NCBI GenBank assembly: GCA_026874595.1
Contig: CM049313.1
Span: forward strand, 73,342,659-73,406,658
Direction: 5' to 3'
DNA from: Sipunculus nudus
Lineage: Eukaryota; Annelida; Sipuncula; Golfingiida; Sipunculidae
Length of the DNA stretch: 64,000 bases
Under the pieces are notes generated by a model, which worked only from the letters and a program-made list of their open reading frames with translations, did no database searches and had not been told where the DNA came from. The translations under genes were made by a program, and so were the position numbers. Below are positions 36,078-48,304 of this stretch, one piece after another (the stretch's first letter is position 1; every line of letters begins with the position of its first letter).

Positions 36078-36752
36078 TAGGATAAAGGGATAAAACCTAT
36101 GTAAATATTGTTTTACATCAGGGTGTTATTATTAACCTACAAGAGTTTTTATGAGGAACAGTTCACTAGACTTTGTCCAATTCAAACCACAAAAGTTTAT
36201 ATTAAGGGCAGTGTGTTTGCAGTGTTTAATGACATTTTGTTTCTCATGATAAGACATCAGTGTTTCTCAGTTAATCACGGGCAACTGCCAGTCTTCAGAT
36301 TGTAGTGATGGACCGATGATCGATTATAATCAATGATAGGACGGGTTGATGCAAACGATCTGATGATCGAACTTGCAGTGCCATAATCAATTACAAATAT
36401 TTGCAAGAAACTTTAGTTTTGTGATGAGGAAATGTGTGCTTTTATATACATTATGGAAGCAAACTAGAAAAAAGCCTGCTATTACTGAAAGTCTTAATTC
36501 CTAAGTGACTATGTAGGCTATGAAATTTTGACATAATTACCCTAAATGTAGGCTTAAGTATAAGCTGAGATGATGTACTTGTCTACATATAGTCTGAAAA
36601 TTTTTACTTCTAAACAACCGATTATTTCTGATTAATGTCAGAAGAGGTCAACTGATGTTCACTGTTGATTGATAAAGAAAATACAAACAATTTCCAACAC
36701 TATCAGATTGTATCACATCTTTCTAATCAGGTTGTCTTCTTTTATTTTACAG

Positions 36753-36839
36753 AGATTTGTTCAGCGGACAGGAGGACCGCGTGGTGGCTGGGACGAGTAC
36801 GATCATGGAACATTCCTCAAGTACAGAAACCGTCATAAG
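36753..36839 (+). CDS. CCDC112: CCDC112-like, coding exon 6 (residues 183-211)
   Basis: Acceptor TTTATTTTACAG, donor GTGAAC at 36840; 29 whole codons. It reads RFVQRTGGPRGGWDEYDHGT, then FLKYRNRHK. The F-x2-TGG-x2-G-WD-YDH-x-F-x3-RN-HK block is the most conserved part of the family and the firmest evidence for the assignment. It is not coiled coil; it forms a compact aromatic and Gly-rich segment between the two coiled-coil halves. Confidence 0.95.
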
Positions 36840-37877
36840 GTGAACCAAATCAGTGAGCTAGCACTTAAGCTGTGAATTAGAAATTATTGCCAGGGTTATA
36901 AACGTAAAAAAAATTGTGAAAATCCTTAATTTTTTTTATTATACTTAAATTTGTTTTATCTGCTGGAAATTCACAGAATATTACTACTCAACAGGCTAAA
37001 CCAACTTGATCCTGTATACTACATAGGTGGCACACTTCAAATTATCTATAATAATTACAGCACTCTCACTTGCTATGGTGCTTTCATTCACTAGCATTTA
37101 CAGATTTAATATTCAATTTATTTATCATGCATTCTACATTTTGCACTCAAGAATTATAGATTAAAATTGTTTGTGCTGTCAAAATCTTAGTAAAACTGGT
37201 ACATGTATTTGGTTTGTTAACCAGTATGGGCTTAATACTCATATCAGTGTGTATGTTTATATTTTAAAATGTGCAAGTTTTGTTTAAAGCATGCATGCAA
37301 CAAAGTTATTTACTGTTTTACCAAATGGCCAACAGATGGCAGTCCATGAGTAGGTTAAAATGTGTTCTGCTGTTATGTGCTGACATCTGTCAGCAAAGTT
37401 TGGAACCATGCAAGTTGGAACCGAACCTGAAGTTGTAAACTGCCTCCTGATAGCAGAATCTAAAAGAAACACATGAAATATAATAATGTTTGTGATACAG
37501 TGTTCCTCTTGTAAGCATGTACAATTAAAAAGATATACCAACTGGCATCATTTCTTCTAAATATTTAAACAATCATATGGTCACTTCCATGATATTCTAG
37601 GAGAATTCTTGATTGTGTTCAACATACTTTTACTATCAGGTATTTTGTCAGTTAAATTAGAAAGAAAACTATAAACACTTAGCACAAAAATGTATAATTA
37701 ACAGACAACCCTCATCTCATAGGAATTCATAAGGATATGTACATAGTCTGTTAAAACCTGATATGCTAATATATCAGTTCATATAACTTAAGGATGAGTG
37801 TTACTTTCTGTTGAAAGAAAATTGAATATTTTTTATAAATTCTTATAGCTGAATTGATGCATGTTACACACTTGCAG

Positions 37878-38027
37878 GGGCGGCTGACATTTTTGCGTGA
37901 CCTCATACCAGCGCTGCCAACAAAGACAGAACAAGAGGTCAAAGTTCATGAACAGTGGTACCAGGAATATTTGTCTCTCAATGATAGTAAAAAACAGGCA
38001 ATCGAGAGATGGAAGGAAAAGAAAGAG
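37878..38027 (+). CDS. CCDC112: CCDC112-like, coding exon 7 (residues 212-261)
   Basis: Acceptor ACACACTTGCAG, donor GTATGG at 38028; 50 whole codons. It reads GRLTFLRDLIPALPTKTEQE, then VKVHEQWYQEYLSL, then KKQAIERWKEKKE. The LPxKTxxEVxxHExWYxxxLxL motif is collinear with vertebrate CCDC112. It starts the C-terminal charged helix region. Confidence 0.95.
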
Positions 38028-38875
38028 GTATGGTTTTGTTTGACCCGACAAAGTAAATTTATTTACAGTTTGGAGAAGATTTTGACAATTTATAGGGTAA
38101 AACCTCCGTATAATGGACACCAAATTTTGTCCCTAAAAGAAATATGTTTATGGGACAGGCTTTAGTGTCTGTAACAGACAGGTGTCTGCAGGAATAGTTT
38201 TCCTCTCTAGATTTTTTATAGATGTCCAGTTGTTACTCACAGAATTTTTATAAGTTGGACCAGTTTCTGAATAAAATGTAGTACAAAAATTTATATTCTC
38301 AGAGATGAATTTCATGATATTATTTTATTTTATTATCATGGCCTTATGTTAAATGTGTTTTTTTCCTTTTATGTTAAACTGAGGAATAGAAATGTGACTA
38401 TTTTGAAAAAGCCCAGTAGTCATTTTAATCTGTCTGATTGATGGCTGCATTGTTTTTTTTAATGCAGATATTCCTGCTTTTGATGCTTATTTCCTCAACA
38501 TAGTTAAGCAGAGATTAGTTTTACCCCTGTTTGTCAGTGTTTCTCTTTGTATGTTCATCTGCGTACAGGCTATCTAGACAGAAATGTTGCAGATGTGGTA
38601 CTTTTTTGCAAGGGAAGAGTTTATTAAATATATTTGTGGTGTTCTGAACTGTAATACATATACTGTACAGGGTCAGTTTTTTGTCCAGTTTTGAACACCA
38701 GTCCTTTTATTGTTTACCATATCTAAATCAGTTATTTCAGTACCATATTTATTTTAACATGTTTAACATGTCTCTTAAGGCTAAGAAGTGGTGATTAAAT
38801 TTTGAAGATTATATTGATCTGGTATTTGTGGAGGTTTGTGCTCTTTGAGTGTCTTTCTTAAACCTGTTCCTGCAG

Positions 38876-39016
38876 ATTGAGAAGGAGGAGATGATGGCAC
38901 ATGGGACGAAGGATGAGGTTGATGAGGAAGAAGAGGTCAAGAGGAGAGAAGAGGAACAGAACAGGTTAATAGAGCAGGAGAGACTGGAGAAGAAACTACA
39001 GCTCAACAGATGGAAA
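38876..39016 (+). CDS. CCDC112: CCDC112-like, coding exon 8 (residues 262-308)
   Basis: Acceptor AACCTGTTCCTGCAG, donor AAA|GTAAGT at 39017; 47 whole codons. It is very rich in Glu, Lys and Arg (for example DEVDEEEEVKRREEEQNR) and ends KKLQLNRWK, matching the end of the corresponding vertebrate exon. The last 24 nt (38993-39016) and the donor form the first unit of the 51 bp array that fills the next 9 kb. Reading past the donor adds VSHIM and then stops, so intron retention would truncate the protein there. Confidence 0.92.
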
Positions 39017-42000
39017 GTAAGTCATATCATGTAATGTAGCGAGAAACTACAGATAAACAGATGGAAAGTGAGTCATATTGTGTAATGTAGCCAGAAAGTA
39101 CAGCTGATTAGATGGAAATTGAGTCATATCAAGTAATCTAGCCAGAAACTACAGCTCAACAGATGGAAAGTAAGTCATATCATGTAATGTAGCGAGAAAC
39201 TACAGCTCAACAGATGGAAAGTAAGTCATATTGTGAAATGTAGCCAGAAACTACAGATAACAGATGGAAATTAAGTCATATCAAGTAATGTAGCAAGAAA
39301 CTACAGATAACAGATGGAAATTAAGTCATATCAAGTAATGTAGCAAGAAACTACAGCTCAACAGATGGAAATTAAGTCATATTGTGTAATGTCGCCAGAA
39401 ACTACAGATTAACAGATGGAAAGTGAGTCATATTGTGTAATGTAGCCAGTAACTAAAGCTGAATAGATGGAAAGTAAGTCATATCATGTAATGTAGCAAG
39501 AAACTACAGATAACAGATGGAAATTAAGTCATATCAAGTAATGTAGCGATAAACTACAGCTCATCAGATGGAAATTAAGTCATATCATGTAATGTCGCCA
39601 GTAACTACAGATAACAGATGGAAATTAAGTCATATCATGTAATGTAGCAAGAAACTACAGCTCAACAGATGGAAAGTAAGTCATATCAAGTAATGTAGCC
39701 AGAAACTACAGCTCATCAGATGGAAATTAAGTCATATCATGTAATGTAGCGAGAAACTACAGCTCAACAGATGGAAATTAAGTCATATCAAGTAATGTAG
39801 CCAGAAACTACAGCTCAACAGATGGATATTAAGTCATATCAAGTAATGTAGCCAGAAACTACAGCTCAACAGATGGAAATTAAGTCATATCAAGTAATTT
39901 AGCCAGAAACTACAGCTCAACAGATGGAAATTAAGTCATATCAAGTAATGTAGCCAGAAACTACAGCTCAACAGATGGAAATTAAGTCATATCAAGTAAT
40001 GAAGCCAGAAACTACAGCTCATCAGATGGAAAGTAAGTCATATCATGTAATGTAGCGAGAAACTACAGCTCAACAGATGGAAAGTAAGTCATATCAAGTA
40101 ATGTAGCCAGAAACTACAGCTCAACAGATGGAAAGTAATTCATATTGTGTCATGTAGCCAGAAACTACAGATAACAGATGGAAATTAAGTCATATCATGT
40201 AATGTAGCGAGAAACTACAGCTCAACAGATGGAAAGTAAGTCATATCAAGTAATGTAGCCAGAAACTACAGATAACAGATGGAAATTAAGTCATATAAAG
40301 TAATGTAGCCAGAAACTACAGCTCAACAGATGGAAAGTAAGTCATATCATGTTATGTAGCCAGAAAGTACAGCTGAATAGATGGAAATTAAGTCATATCA
40401 AGTAATGTAGCCAGAAACTACAGCTCAACAGATGGAAAGTAAGTCATATAATGTTATGTAGCCAGAAACTACAGCTCAACAGATGGAAAGTAAGTCATAT
40501 TGTGTCATGTAGCCAGAAACTACAGATAACAGATGGAAATTAAGTCATATCAAGTAATGTAGCCAGAAACTACAGCTTAACAGATGGAAAGTTAGTCATA
40601 TCAAGTAATGTAGCCAGAAACTACAGCTCAACAGATGGAAAGTAATTCATATTGTGTCATGTAGCCAGAAAGTACAGCTGAATAGATGGAAATTAAGTCA
40701 TATCAAGTAATGTAGCCAGAAACTACAGCTCAACAGATGGAAAGTAAGTCATATCATGTTATGTAGCCAGAAACTACAGCTCAACAGATGGAAAGAAAGT
40801 CATATAGTGAAATGTAGCCAGAAACTACAGATAACAGATGGAAATTAAGTCATATCAAGTAATGTAGCCAGAAACTACAGCTTAACAGATGGAAAGTAAG
40901 TCATATCAAGTAATGAAGCCAGAAACTACAGCTCAACAGATGGAAAGAAAGTCATATTGTGTCATGTAGCCAGAAAGTACAGCTGATTAGATGGAAATTA
41001 AGTCATATCAAGTAATCTAGCCAGAAACTACAGCTCAACAGATGGAAAGTAAGTCATATCATGTAATGTAGCGAGAAACTACAGCTCAACAGATGGAAAG
41101 TAAGTCATATTGTGAAATGTAGCCAGAAACTACAGATAACAGATGGAAATTAAGTCATATCAAGTAATGTAGCAAGAAACTACAGATAACAGATGGAAAT
41201 TAAGTCATATCAAGTAATGTAGCAAGAAACTACAGCTCAACAGATGGAAATTAAGTCATATTGTGTAATGTCGCCAGAAACTACAGATTAACAGATGGAA
41301 AGTGAGTCATATTGTGTAATGTAGCCAGTAACTAAAGCTGAATAGATGGAAAGTAAGTCATATCATGTAATGTAGCAAGAAACTACAGATAACAGATGGA
41401 AATTAAGTCATATCAAGTAATGTAGCGATAAACTACAGCTCATCAGATGGAAATTAAGTCATATCATGTAATGTCGCCAGAAACTACAGATAACAGATGG
41501 AAATTAAGTCATATCATGTAATGTAGCGAGAAACTACAGCTCAACAGATGGAAAGTAAGTCATATCAAGTAATGTAGCCAGAAACTACAGCTCATCAGAT
41601 GGAAATTAAGTCATATCATGTAATGTAGCAAGAAACTACAGCTCAACAGATGGAAATTAAGTCATATCAAGTAATGTAGCCAGAAACTACAGCTCAACAG
41701 ATGGATATTAAGTCATATCAAGTAATGTAGCCAGAAACTACAGCTCAACAGATGGAAATTAAGTCATATCAAGTAATGTAGCCAGAAACTACAGCTCAAC
41801 AGATGGAAATTTAGTCATATCAAGTAATGTAGCCAGAAACTACAGCTCAACAGATGGAAATTAAGTCATATCAAGTAATGAAGCCAGAAACTACAGCTCA
41901 TCAGATGGAAAGTAAGTCATATCATGTAATGTAGCGAGAAACTACAGCTCAACAGATGGAAAGTAAGTCATATCAAGTAATGTAGCCAGAAACTACAGCT

Positions 42001-45000
42001 CAACAGATGGAAAGTAATTCATATTGTGTCATGTAGCCAGAAACTACAGATAACAGATGGAAATTAAGTCATATCATGTAATGTAGCCAGAAACTACAGC
42101 TCAACAGATGGAAAGTAATTCATATTGTGTCATGTAGCAAGAAACTACAGATTACAGATGGAAATTAAGTCATATCAAGTAATGTAGCCAGAAACTACAG
42201 ATAACAGATGGAAATTAAGTCATATAAAGTAATGTAGCCAGAAACTACAGCTCAACAGATGGAAAGTAAGTCATATCATGTTATGTAGCCAGAAAGTACA
42301 GCTGAATAGATGGAAATTAAGTCATATCAAGTAATGTAGCCAGAAACTACAGCTCAACAGATGGAAAGTAAGTCATATAATGTTATGTAGCCAGAAACTA
42401 CAACTCAACAGATGGAAAGTAAGTCATATTGTGAAATGTAGCCAGAAACTACAGATAACAGATGGAAATTAAGTCATATCAAGTAATGTAGCCAGAAACT
42501 ACAGCTTAACAGATGGAAAGTTAGTCATATCAAGTAATGTAGCCAGAAACTACAGCTCAACAGATGGAAAGTAATTCATATTGTGTCATGTAGCCAGAAA
42601 GTACAGCTGAATAGATGGAAATTAAGTCATATCAAGTAATGTAGCCAGAAACTACAGCTCAACAGATGGAAAGTAAGTCATATCATGTTATGTAGCCAGA
42701 AACTACAGCTCAACAGATGGAAAGAAAGTCATATTGTGAAATGTAGCCAGAAACTACAGATAACAGATGGAAATTAAGTCATATCAAGTAATGTAGCCAG
42801 AAACTACAGCTTAACAGATGGAAAGTAAGTCATATCAAGTAATGTAGCCAGAAACTACAGCTCAACAGATGTAAAGTAAGTCATATTGTGTCATGTAGCC
42901 AGTAAGTACAGCTGATTAGATGGAAATTAAGTCATATCAAGTAATCTAGCCAGAAACTACAGCTCAACAGATGGAAAGTAAGTCATATCATGTAATGTAG
43001 CGAGAAACTACAGCTCAACAGATGGAAAGAAAATCATATTGTGAAATGTAGCCAGAAACTACAGATAACAGATGGAAATTAAGTCATATCAAGTAATGTA
43101 GCCAGAAACTACAGCTTAACAGATGGAAAGTAAGTCATATCAAGTAATGTAGCCAGAAACTACAGCTCAACAGATGGAAATTAAGTCATATCAAGTAATG
43201 TAGCCAGAAAGTACAGCTGAATAGATGGAAATTAAGTCATATCAAGTAATGTAGCCAGAAACTACAGCTCAACAGATGAAAATTAAGTCATATCAAGTAA
43301 TGTAGCCAGAAACTACAGCTCAACAGATGGAAATTAAGTCATATCAAGTAATGTAGCCAGAAACTACAGCTCAACAGATGGAAATTAAGTCATATCAAGT
43401 AATGTAGCCAGAAACTACAGCTCAACAGATGGAAATTAAGTCATATCAAGTAATGTAGCCAGAAACTACAGCTCAACAGATGGAAATTAAGTCATATCAA
43501 GTAATGTAGCCAGAAACTACAGCTCAACAGATGAAAATTAAGTCATATCAAGTAATGTAGCCAGAAACTACAGCTCAACAGATGGAAATTAAGTCATATC
43601 AAGTAATGTAGCCAGAAACTACAGCTCATCAGATGGAAAGTAAGTCATATCATGTAATGTAGCGAGAAACTACAGCTCAACAGATGGAAAATAAGTCATA
43701 TCAAGTAATGTAGCCAGAAACTACAGCTTAACAGATGGAAAGTAAGTCATATCAAGTAATGTAACCAGAAACTACAGCTCAACAGATGGAAAGTAATTCA
43801 TATTGTGTCATGTAGCAAGAAACTACAGATTACAGATGGAAATTAAGTCATATCAAGTAATGTAGCCAGAAACTACAGATAACAGATGGAAATTAAGTCA
43901 TATAAAGTAATGTAGCCAGAAACTACAGCTCAACAGATGGAAAGTAAGTCATATCATGTTATGTAGCCAGAAAGTACAGCTGAATAGATGGAAATTAAGT
44001 CATATCAAGTAATGTAGCCAGAAACTACAGCTCAACAGATGGAAAGTAAGTCATATAATGTTATGTAGCCAGAAACTACAGCTCAACAGATGGAAAGTAA
44101 GTCATATTGTGAAATGTAGCCAGAAACTACAGATAACAGATGGAAAGTAAGTCATATCAAGTAATGTAGCCAGAAACTACAGCTTAACAGATGGAAAGTA
44201 AGTCATATCAAGTAATGTCGCCAGAAACTACAGCTCAACAGATGGAAAGTAATTCATATTGTGTCATGTAGCCAGAAACTACAGATAACAGATGGAAATG
44301 AAGTCATATCATGTAATGTAGCCAGAAACTACAGCTCAACAGATGGAAATTAAGTCATATCAAGTAATGTAGCCAGAAACTACAGCTCAACAGATGGAAA
44401 TTAAGTCATATCAAGTAATGTAGCCAGAAACTACAGATAACAGACGGAAATTAAGTCATATCAAGTAATGTAGCCAGAAACTACAGCTCAACAGATGGAT
44501 ATTAAGTCATATCAAGTAATGTAGCCAGAAACTACAGCTCAACAGATGGAAATTAAGTCATATCAAGTAATGTAGCCAGAAACTACAGCTCAACAGATGG
44601 AAATTAAGTCATATCAAGTAATGTAGCCAGAAACTACAGCTCAACAGATGGAAATTAAGTCATATCAAGTAATGAAGCCAGAAACTACAGCTCATCAGAT
44701 GGAAAGTAAGTCATATCATGTAATGTAGCGAGAAACTACAGCTCAACAGATGGAAATTAAGTCATATCAAGTAATGTAGCCAGAAACTACAGCTCAACAG
44801 ATGGAAAGTAATTCATATTGTGTCATGTAGCCAGAAACTACAGATAACAGATGGAAATTAAGTCATATCATGTAATGTAGCGAGAAACAACAGCTCAACA
44901 GATGGAAAGTAAGTCATATCAAGTAATGTAGCCAGAAACTACAGCTCAACAGATGGAAAGTAATTCATATTGTGTCATGTAGCAAGAAACTACAGATTAC

Positions 45001-47975
45001 AGATGGAAATTAAGTCATATCAAGTAATGTAGCCAGAAACTACAGCTCAACAGATGGAAATTAAGTCATATAAAGTAATGTAGCCAGAAACTACAGCTCA
45101 ACAGATGGAAAGTAAGTCATATCATGTTATGTAGCCAGAAAGTACAGCTGAATAGATGGAAATTAAGTCATATCAAGTAATGTAGCCAGAAACTACAGCT
45201 CAACAGATGGAAAGTAAGTCATATCAAGTAATGTAGCCAGAAACTACAGCTCAACAGATGGAAAGTAAGTCATATTGTGAAATGTAGCCAGAAACTACAG
45301 ATAACAGATGGAAATTAAGTCATATCAAGTAATGTAGCCAGAAACTACAGCTTAACAGATGGAAAGTTAGTCATATCAAGTAATGTAGCCAGAAACTACA
45401 GCTCAACAGATGGAAAGTAATTCATATTGTGTCATGTAGCCAGAAAGTACAGCTGAATAGATGGAAATTAAGTCATATCAAGTAATGTAGCCAGAAACTA
45501 CAGCTCAACAGATGGAAAGTAAGTCATATCATGTTATGTAGCCAGAAACTACAGCTCAACAGATGGAAAGAAAGTCATATAGTGAAATGTAGCCAGAAAC
45601 TACAGATAACAGATGGAAATTAAGTCATATCAAGTAATGTAGCCAGAAACTACAGCTTAACAGATGGAAAGTAAGTCATATCAAGTAATGTAGCCAGAAA
45701 CTACAGCTCAACAGATGGAAAGTAAGTCATATTGTGTCATGTAGCCAGAAAGTACAGCTGATTAGATGGAAATTAAGTCATATCAAGTAATCTAGCCAGA
45801 AACTACAGCTCAACAGATGGAAAGTAAGTCATATCATGTAATGTAGCGAGAAACTACAGCTCAACAGATGGAAAGTAAGTCATATTGTGAAATGTAGCCA
45901 AAAACTACAGATAACAGATGGAAATTAAGTCATATCAAGTAATGTAGCCAGAAACTACAGCTTAACAGATGGAAAGTAAGTCATATCAAGTAATGTAGCC
46001 AGAAACTACAGCTCAACAGATGGAAATTAAGTCATATCAAGTAATGTAGCCAGAAAGTACAGCTGAATAGATGGAAATTAAGTCATATCAAGTAATGTAG
46101 CCAGAAACTACAGCTCAACAGATGAAAATTCAGTCATATCAAGTAATGTAGCCAGAAACTACAGCTCAACAGATGGAAATTAAGTCATATCAAGTAATGT
46201 AGCCAGAAACTACAGCTCAACAGATGGAAATTAAGTCATATCAAGTAATGTAGCCAGAAACTACAGCTCAACAGATGGAAATTAAGTCATATCAAGTAAT
46301 GTAGCCAGAAACTACAGCTCAACAGATGGAAATTAAGTCATATCAAGTAATGTAGCCAGAAACTACAGCTCAACAGATGAAAATTAAGTCATATCAAGTA
46401 ATGTAGCCAGAAACTACAGCTCAACAGATGGAAATTAAGTCATATCAAGTAATGTAGCCAGAAACTACAGCTCATCAGATGGAAAGTAAGTCATATCATG
46501 TAATGTAGCGAGAAACTGCAGCTCAACAGATGGAAAATAAGTCATATCAAGTAATGTAGCCAGAAACTACAGCTTAACAGATGGAAAGTAAGTCATATCA
46601 AGTAATGTAGCCAGAAACTACAGCTCAACAGATGGAAAGTAAGTCATATCATGTTTATGAGCCAGAAACTACAGCTCAACAGATGGAAAGTAAGTCATAT
46701 CATGTTATGTAGCCAGAAACTACAGCTCAACAGATGGAAAGAAAGTCATATTGTGAAATGTAGCCAGAAACTACAGATAACAGATGGAAATTAAGTCATA
46801 TCAAGTAATGTAGCCAGAAACTACAGCTTAACAGATGGAAAGTAAGTCATATCAAGTAATATAGCTAGAAACTACAGCTAAACAGATGGAAAGTAAGTCA
46901 TATTGTGTCATGTAGCCAGAAAGTACAGCTGATTAGATGGAAATTAAGTCATATCAAGTAATGTAGCCAGAAACTACAGCTCAACAGATGGAAAGTAAGT
47001 CATATCAAGTAATGTAGCCAGAAACTACAGCTCATCAGATGGAAAGTAAGTCATATCATGTTATGTAGCCAGAACCTCCAGCTCAACAGAAGGAAAGTAA
47101 TTCATATTGTGTCATGTAGCCAGAAAGTACAGCTGAATAGATGGAAATTAAGTCATATCAAGTAATGTAGCCAGAAACTACAGCTCAACAGATGGAAAGT
47201 AAGTCATATCATGTTATGTAGCCAGAAACTACAGCTCAACAGATGGAAAGAAAGTCATATTGTGAAATGTAGCCAAAAACTACAGATAACAGATGGAAAT
47301 TAAGTCATATCAAGTAATGTAACCAGAAACTACAGCTTAACAGATGGAAAGTAAGTCATATCAAGTAATGTAGCCAGAAACTACAGCTCAACAGATGGAA
47401 AGTAAGTCATATTGTGAAATGTAGCCAGAAACTACAGATAACAAATAGAAAGTAAGTCATATTGTGTCATGTAGCCAGAAACTACAGATAACAGATGGAA
47501 ATTAAGTCATATCAAGTAATGTAGCCAGAAACTACAGCTCAACAGATGGAAAGTAAGTCATATCATGTTTATGAGCCAGAAACTACAGCTCAACAGATGA
47601 AAAGTAAGTCATATTGTGAAATGTAGCCAGAAACTACAGATAACAGATGGAAATTAAGTCATAACAAGTAATGTAGCCAGAAACTACAGCTTAACAGATG
47701 GAAAGTAAGTCATATCAAGTAATGTAGCCAGAAACTACAGCTCAACAGATGGAAAGTAAGTCATATTGTGAAATGTAGCCAGAAACTACAGATAACAAAT
47801 AGAAATTAAGTCATATCAAGTAATGTAGCCAGAAACTACAGCTTAACAGATGGAAAGTAAGTCATATCAGGTAATGTAGCCAGAAACTACAGCTCATCAG
47901 ATGAAAAGTAAATCATATTGATCATGAAATGTAGCCAGAAAGTACAGCTGAATAGATGGAAAGTAAGTTATGAGT
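38993..47975 (+). repeat. 51 bp minisatellite copied from the exon 8 splice junction
   Basis: About 175 head-to-tail units of 51 bp (50 bp where CTCAAC reads ATAAC). The consensus runs AAACTACAGCTCAACAG, ATGGAAAgTAAGTCATATC, aTGTAATGTAGCcAG. Unit 1 (38993-39043) holds the last 24 nt of exon 8, its donor and 21 nt of intron beyond GTAAGT, so the array grew from the junction. Within the first twenty or so units about a third keep an intact GTAAGT or GTGAGT; most others read TTAAGT, and some later ones GTAATT or GAAAGT. Longer blocks are duplicated too: a marker unit with GCTGATTAGATGG recurs at 39103, 40982, 42911 and 45757 (steps of 1879, 1929 and 2846 bp). It is not CRISPR, since units abut without unique spacers. 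Confidence 0.95.
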
Positions 47976-48052
47976 CATGTTATGTTACATCTTATTGTTG
48001 TTTGATGAATGTGATACTTAATTAATTAGGTGTTTTTATTACGTAAACATAA

Positions 48053-48210
48053 TTGTGAGCTGTTTCTGTATTAATGAGAATTTTCTCTGTTAAAGTTTAT
48101 ACGCCAGAGTAAGCCAACCGAAAATTTTCCCTTATTGGGCCTATTATCGCCCATCCCGCCTCGTTCCCGTGTATCTAGGTCACACTTCCGTTACCCATAA
48201 TCACATTTTC
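48053..48210 (+). repeat. Left inverted terminal repeat of DIRS copy 1
   Basis: Reads GAGCTGTTTCTGTATTAATG, then GAGAATTTTCTCTGTTAAAG, then a GGGCCTATTATCGCCC palindrome-like block, then TCACACTTCCGTTACCC. Its reverse complement is at 53363-53525 with few differences. The outermost 20 bp before it (48034-48052) match only the internal complementary region, as in DIRS elements, whose two ends differ. Confidence 0.9.
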
Positions 48211-48304
48211 TTCTGGCGTTCGCCATGATGGACGTGTGATCCCGCTCTGCGAGATTCGTCCACTGTTGGGTTTGTACTAATGAGTTTGCCAACTGAACTG
48301 TAAG

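Noticed and set aside
38809-39006. Ser/Leu-rich minus-strand ORF
   Set aside because: It is the antisense shadow of CCDC112-like exon 8 (Glu/Lys/Arg codons read in reverse).
38993-47975. CRISPR-like array
   Set aside because: Units abut with no unique spacers, variants are shared in long blocks, and the host is an intron-containing animal gene.
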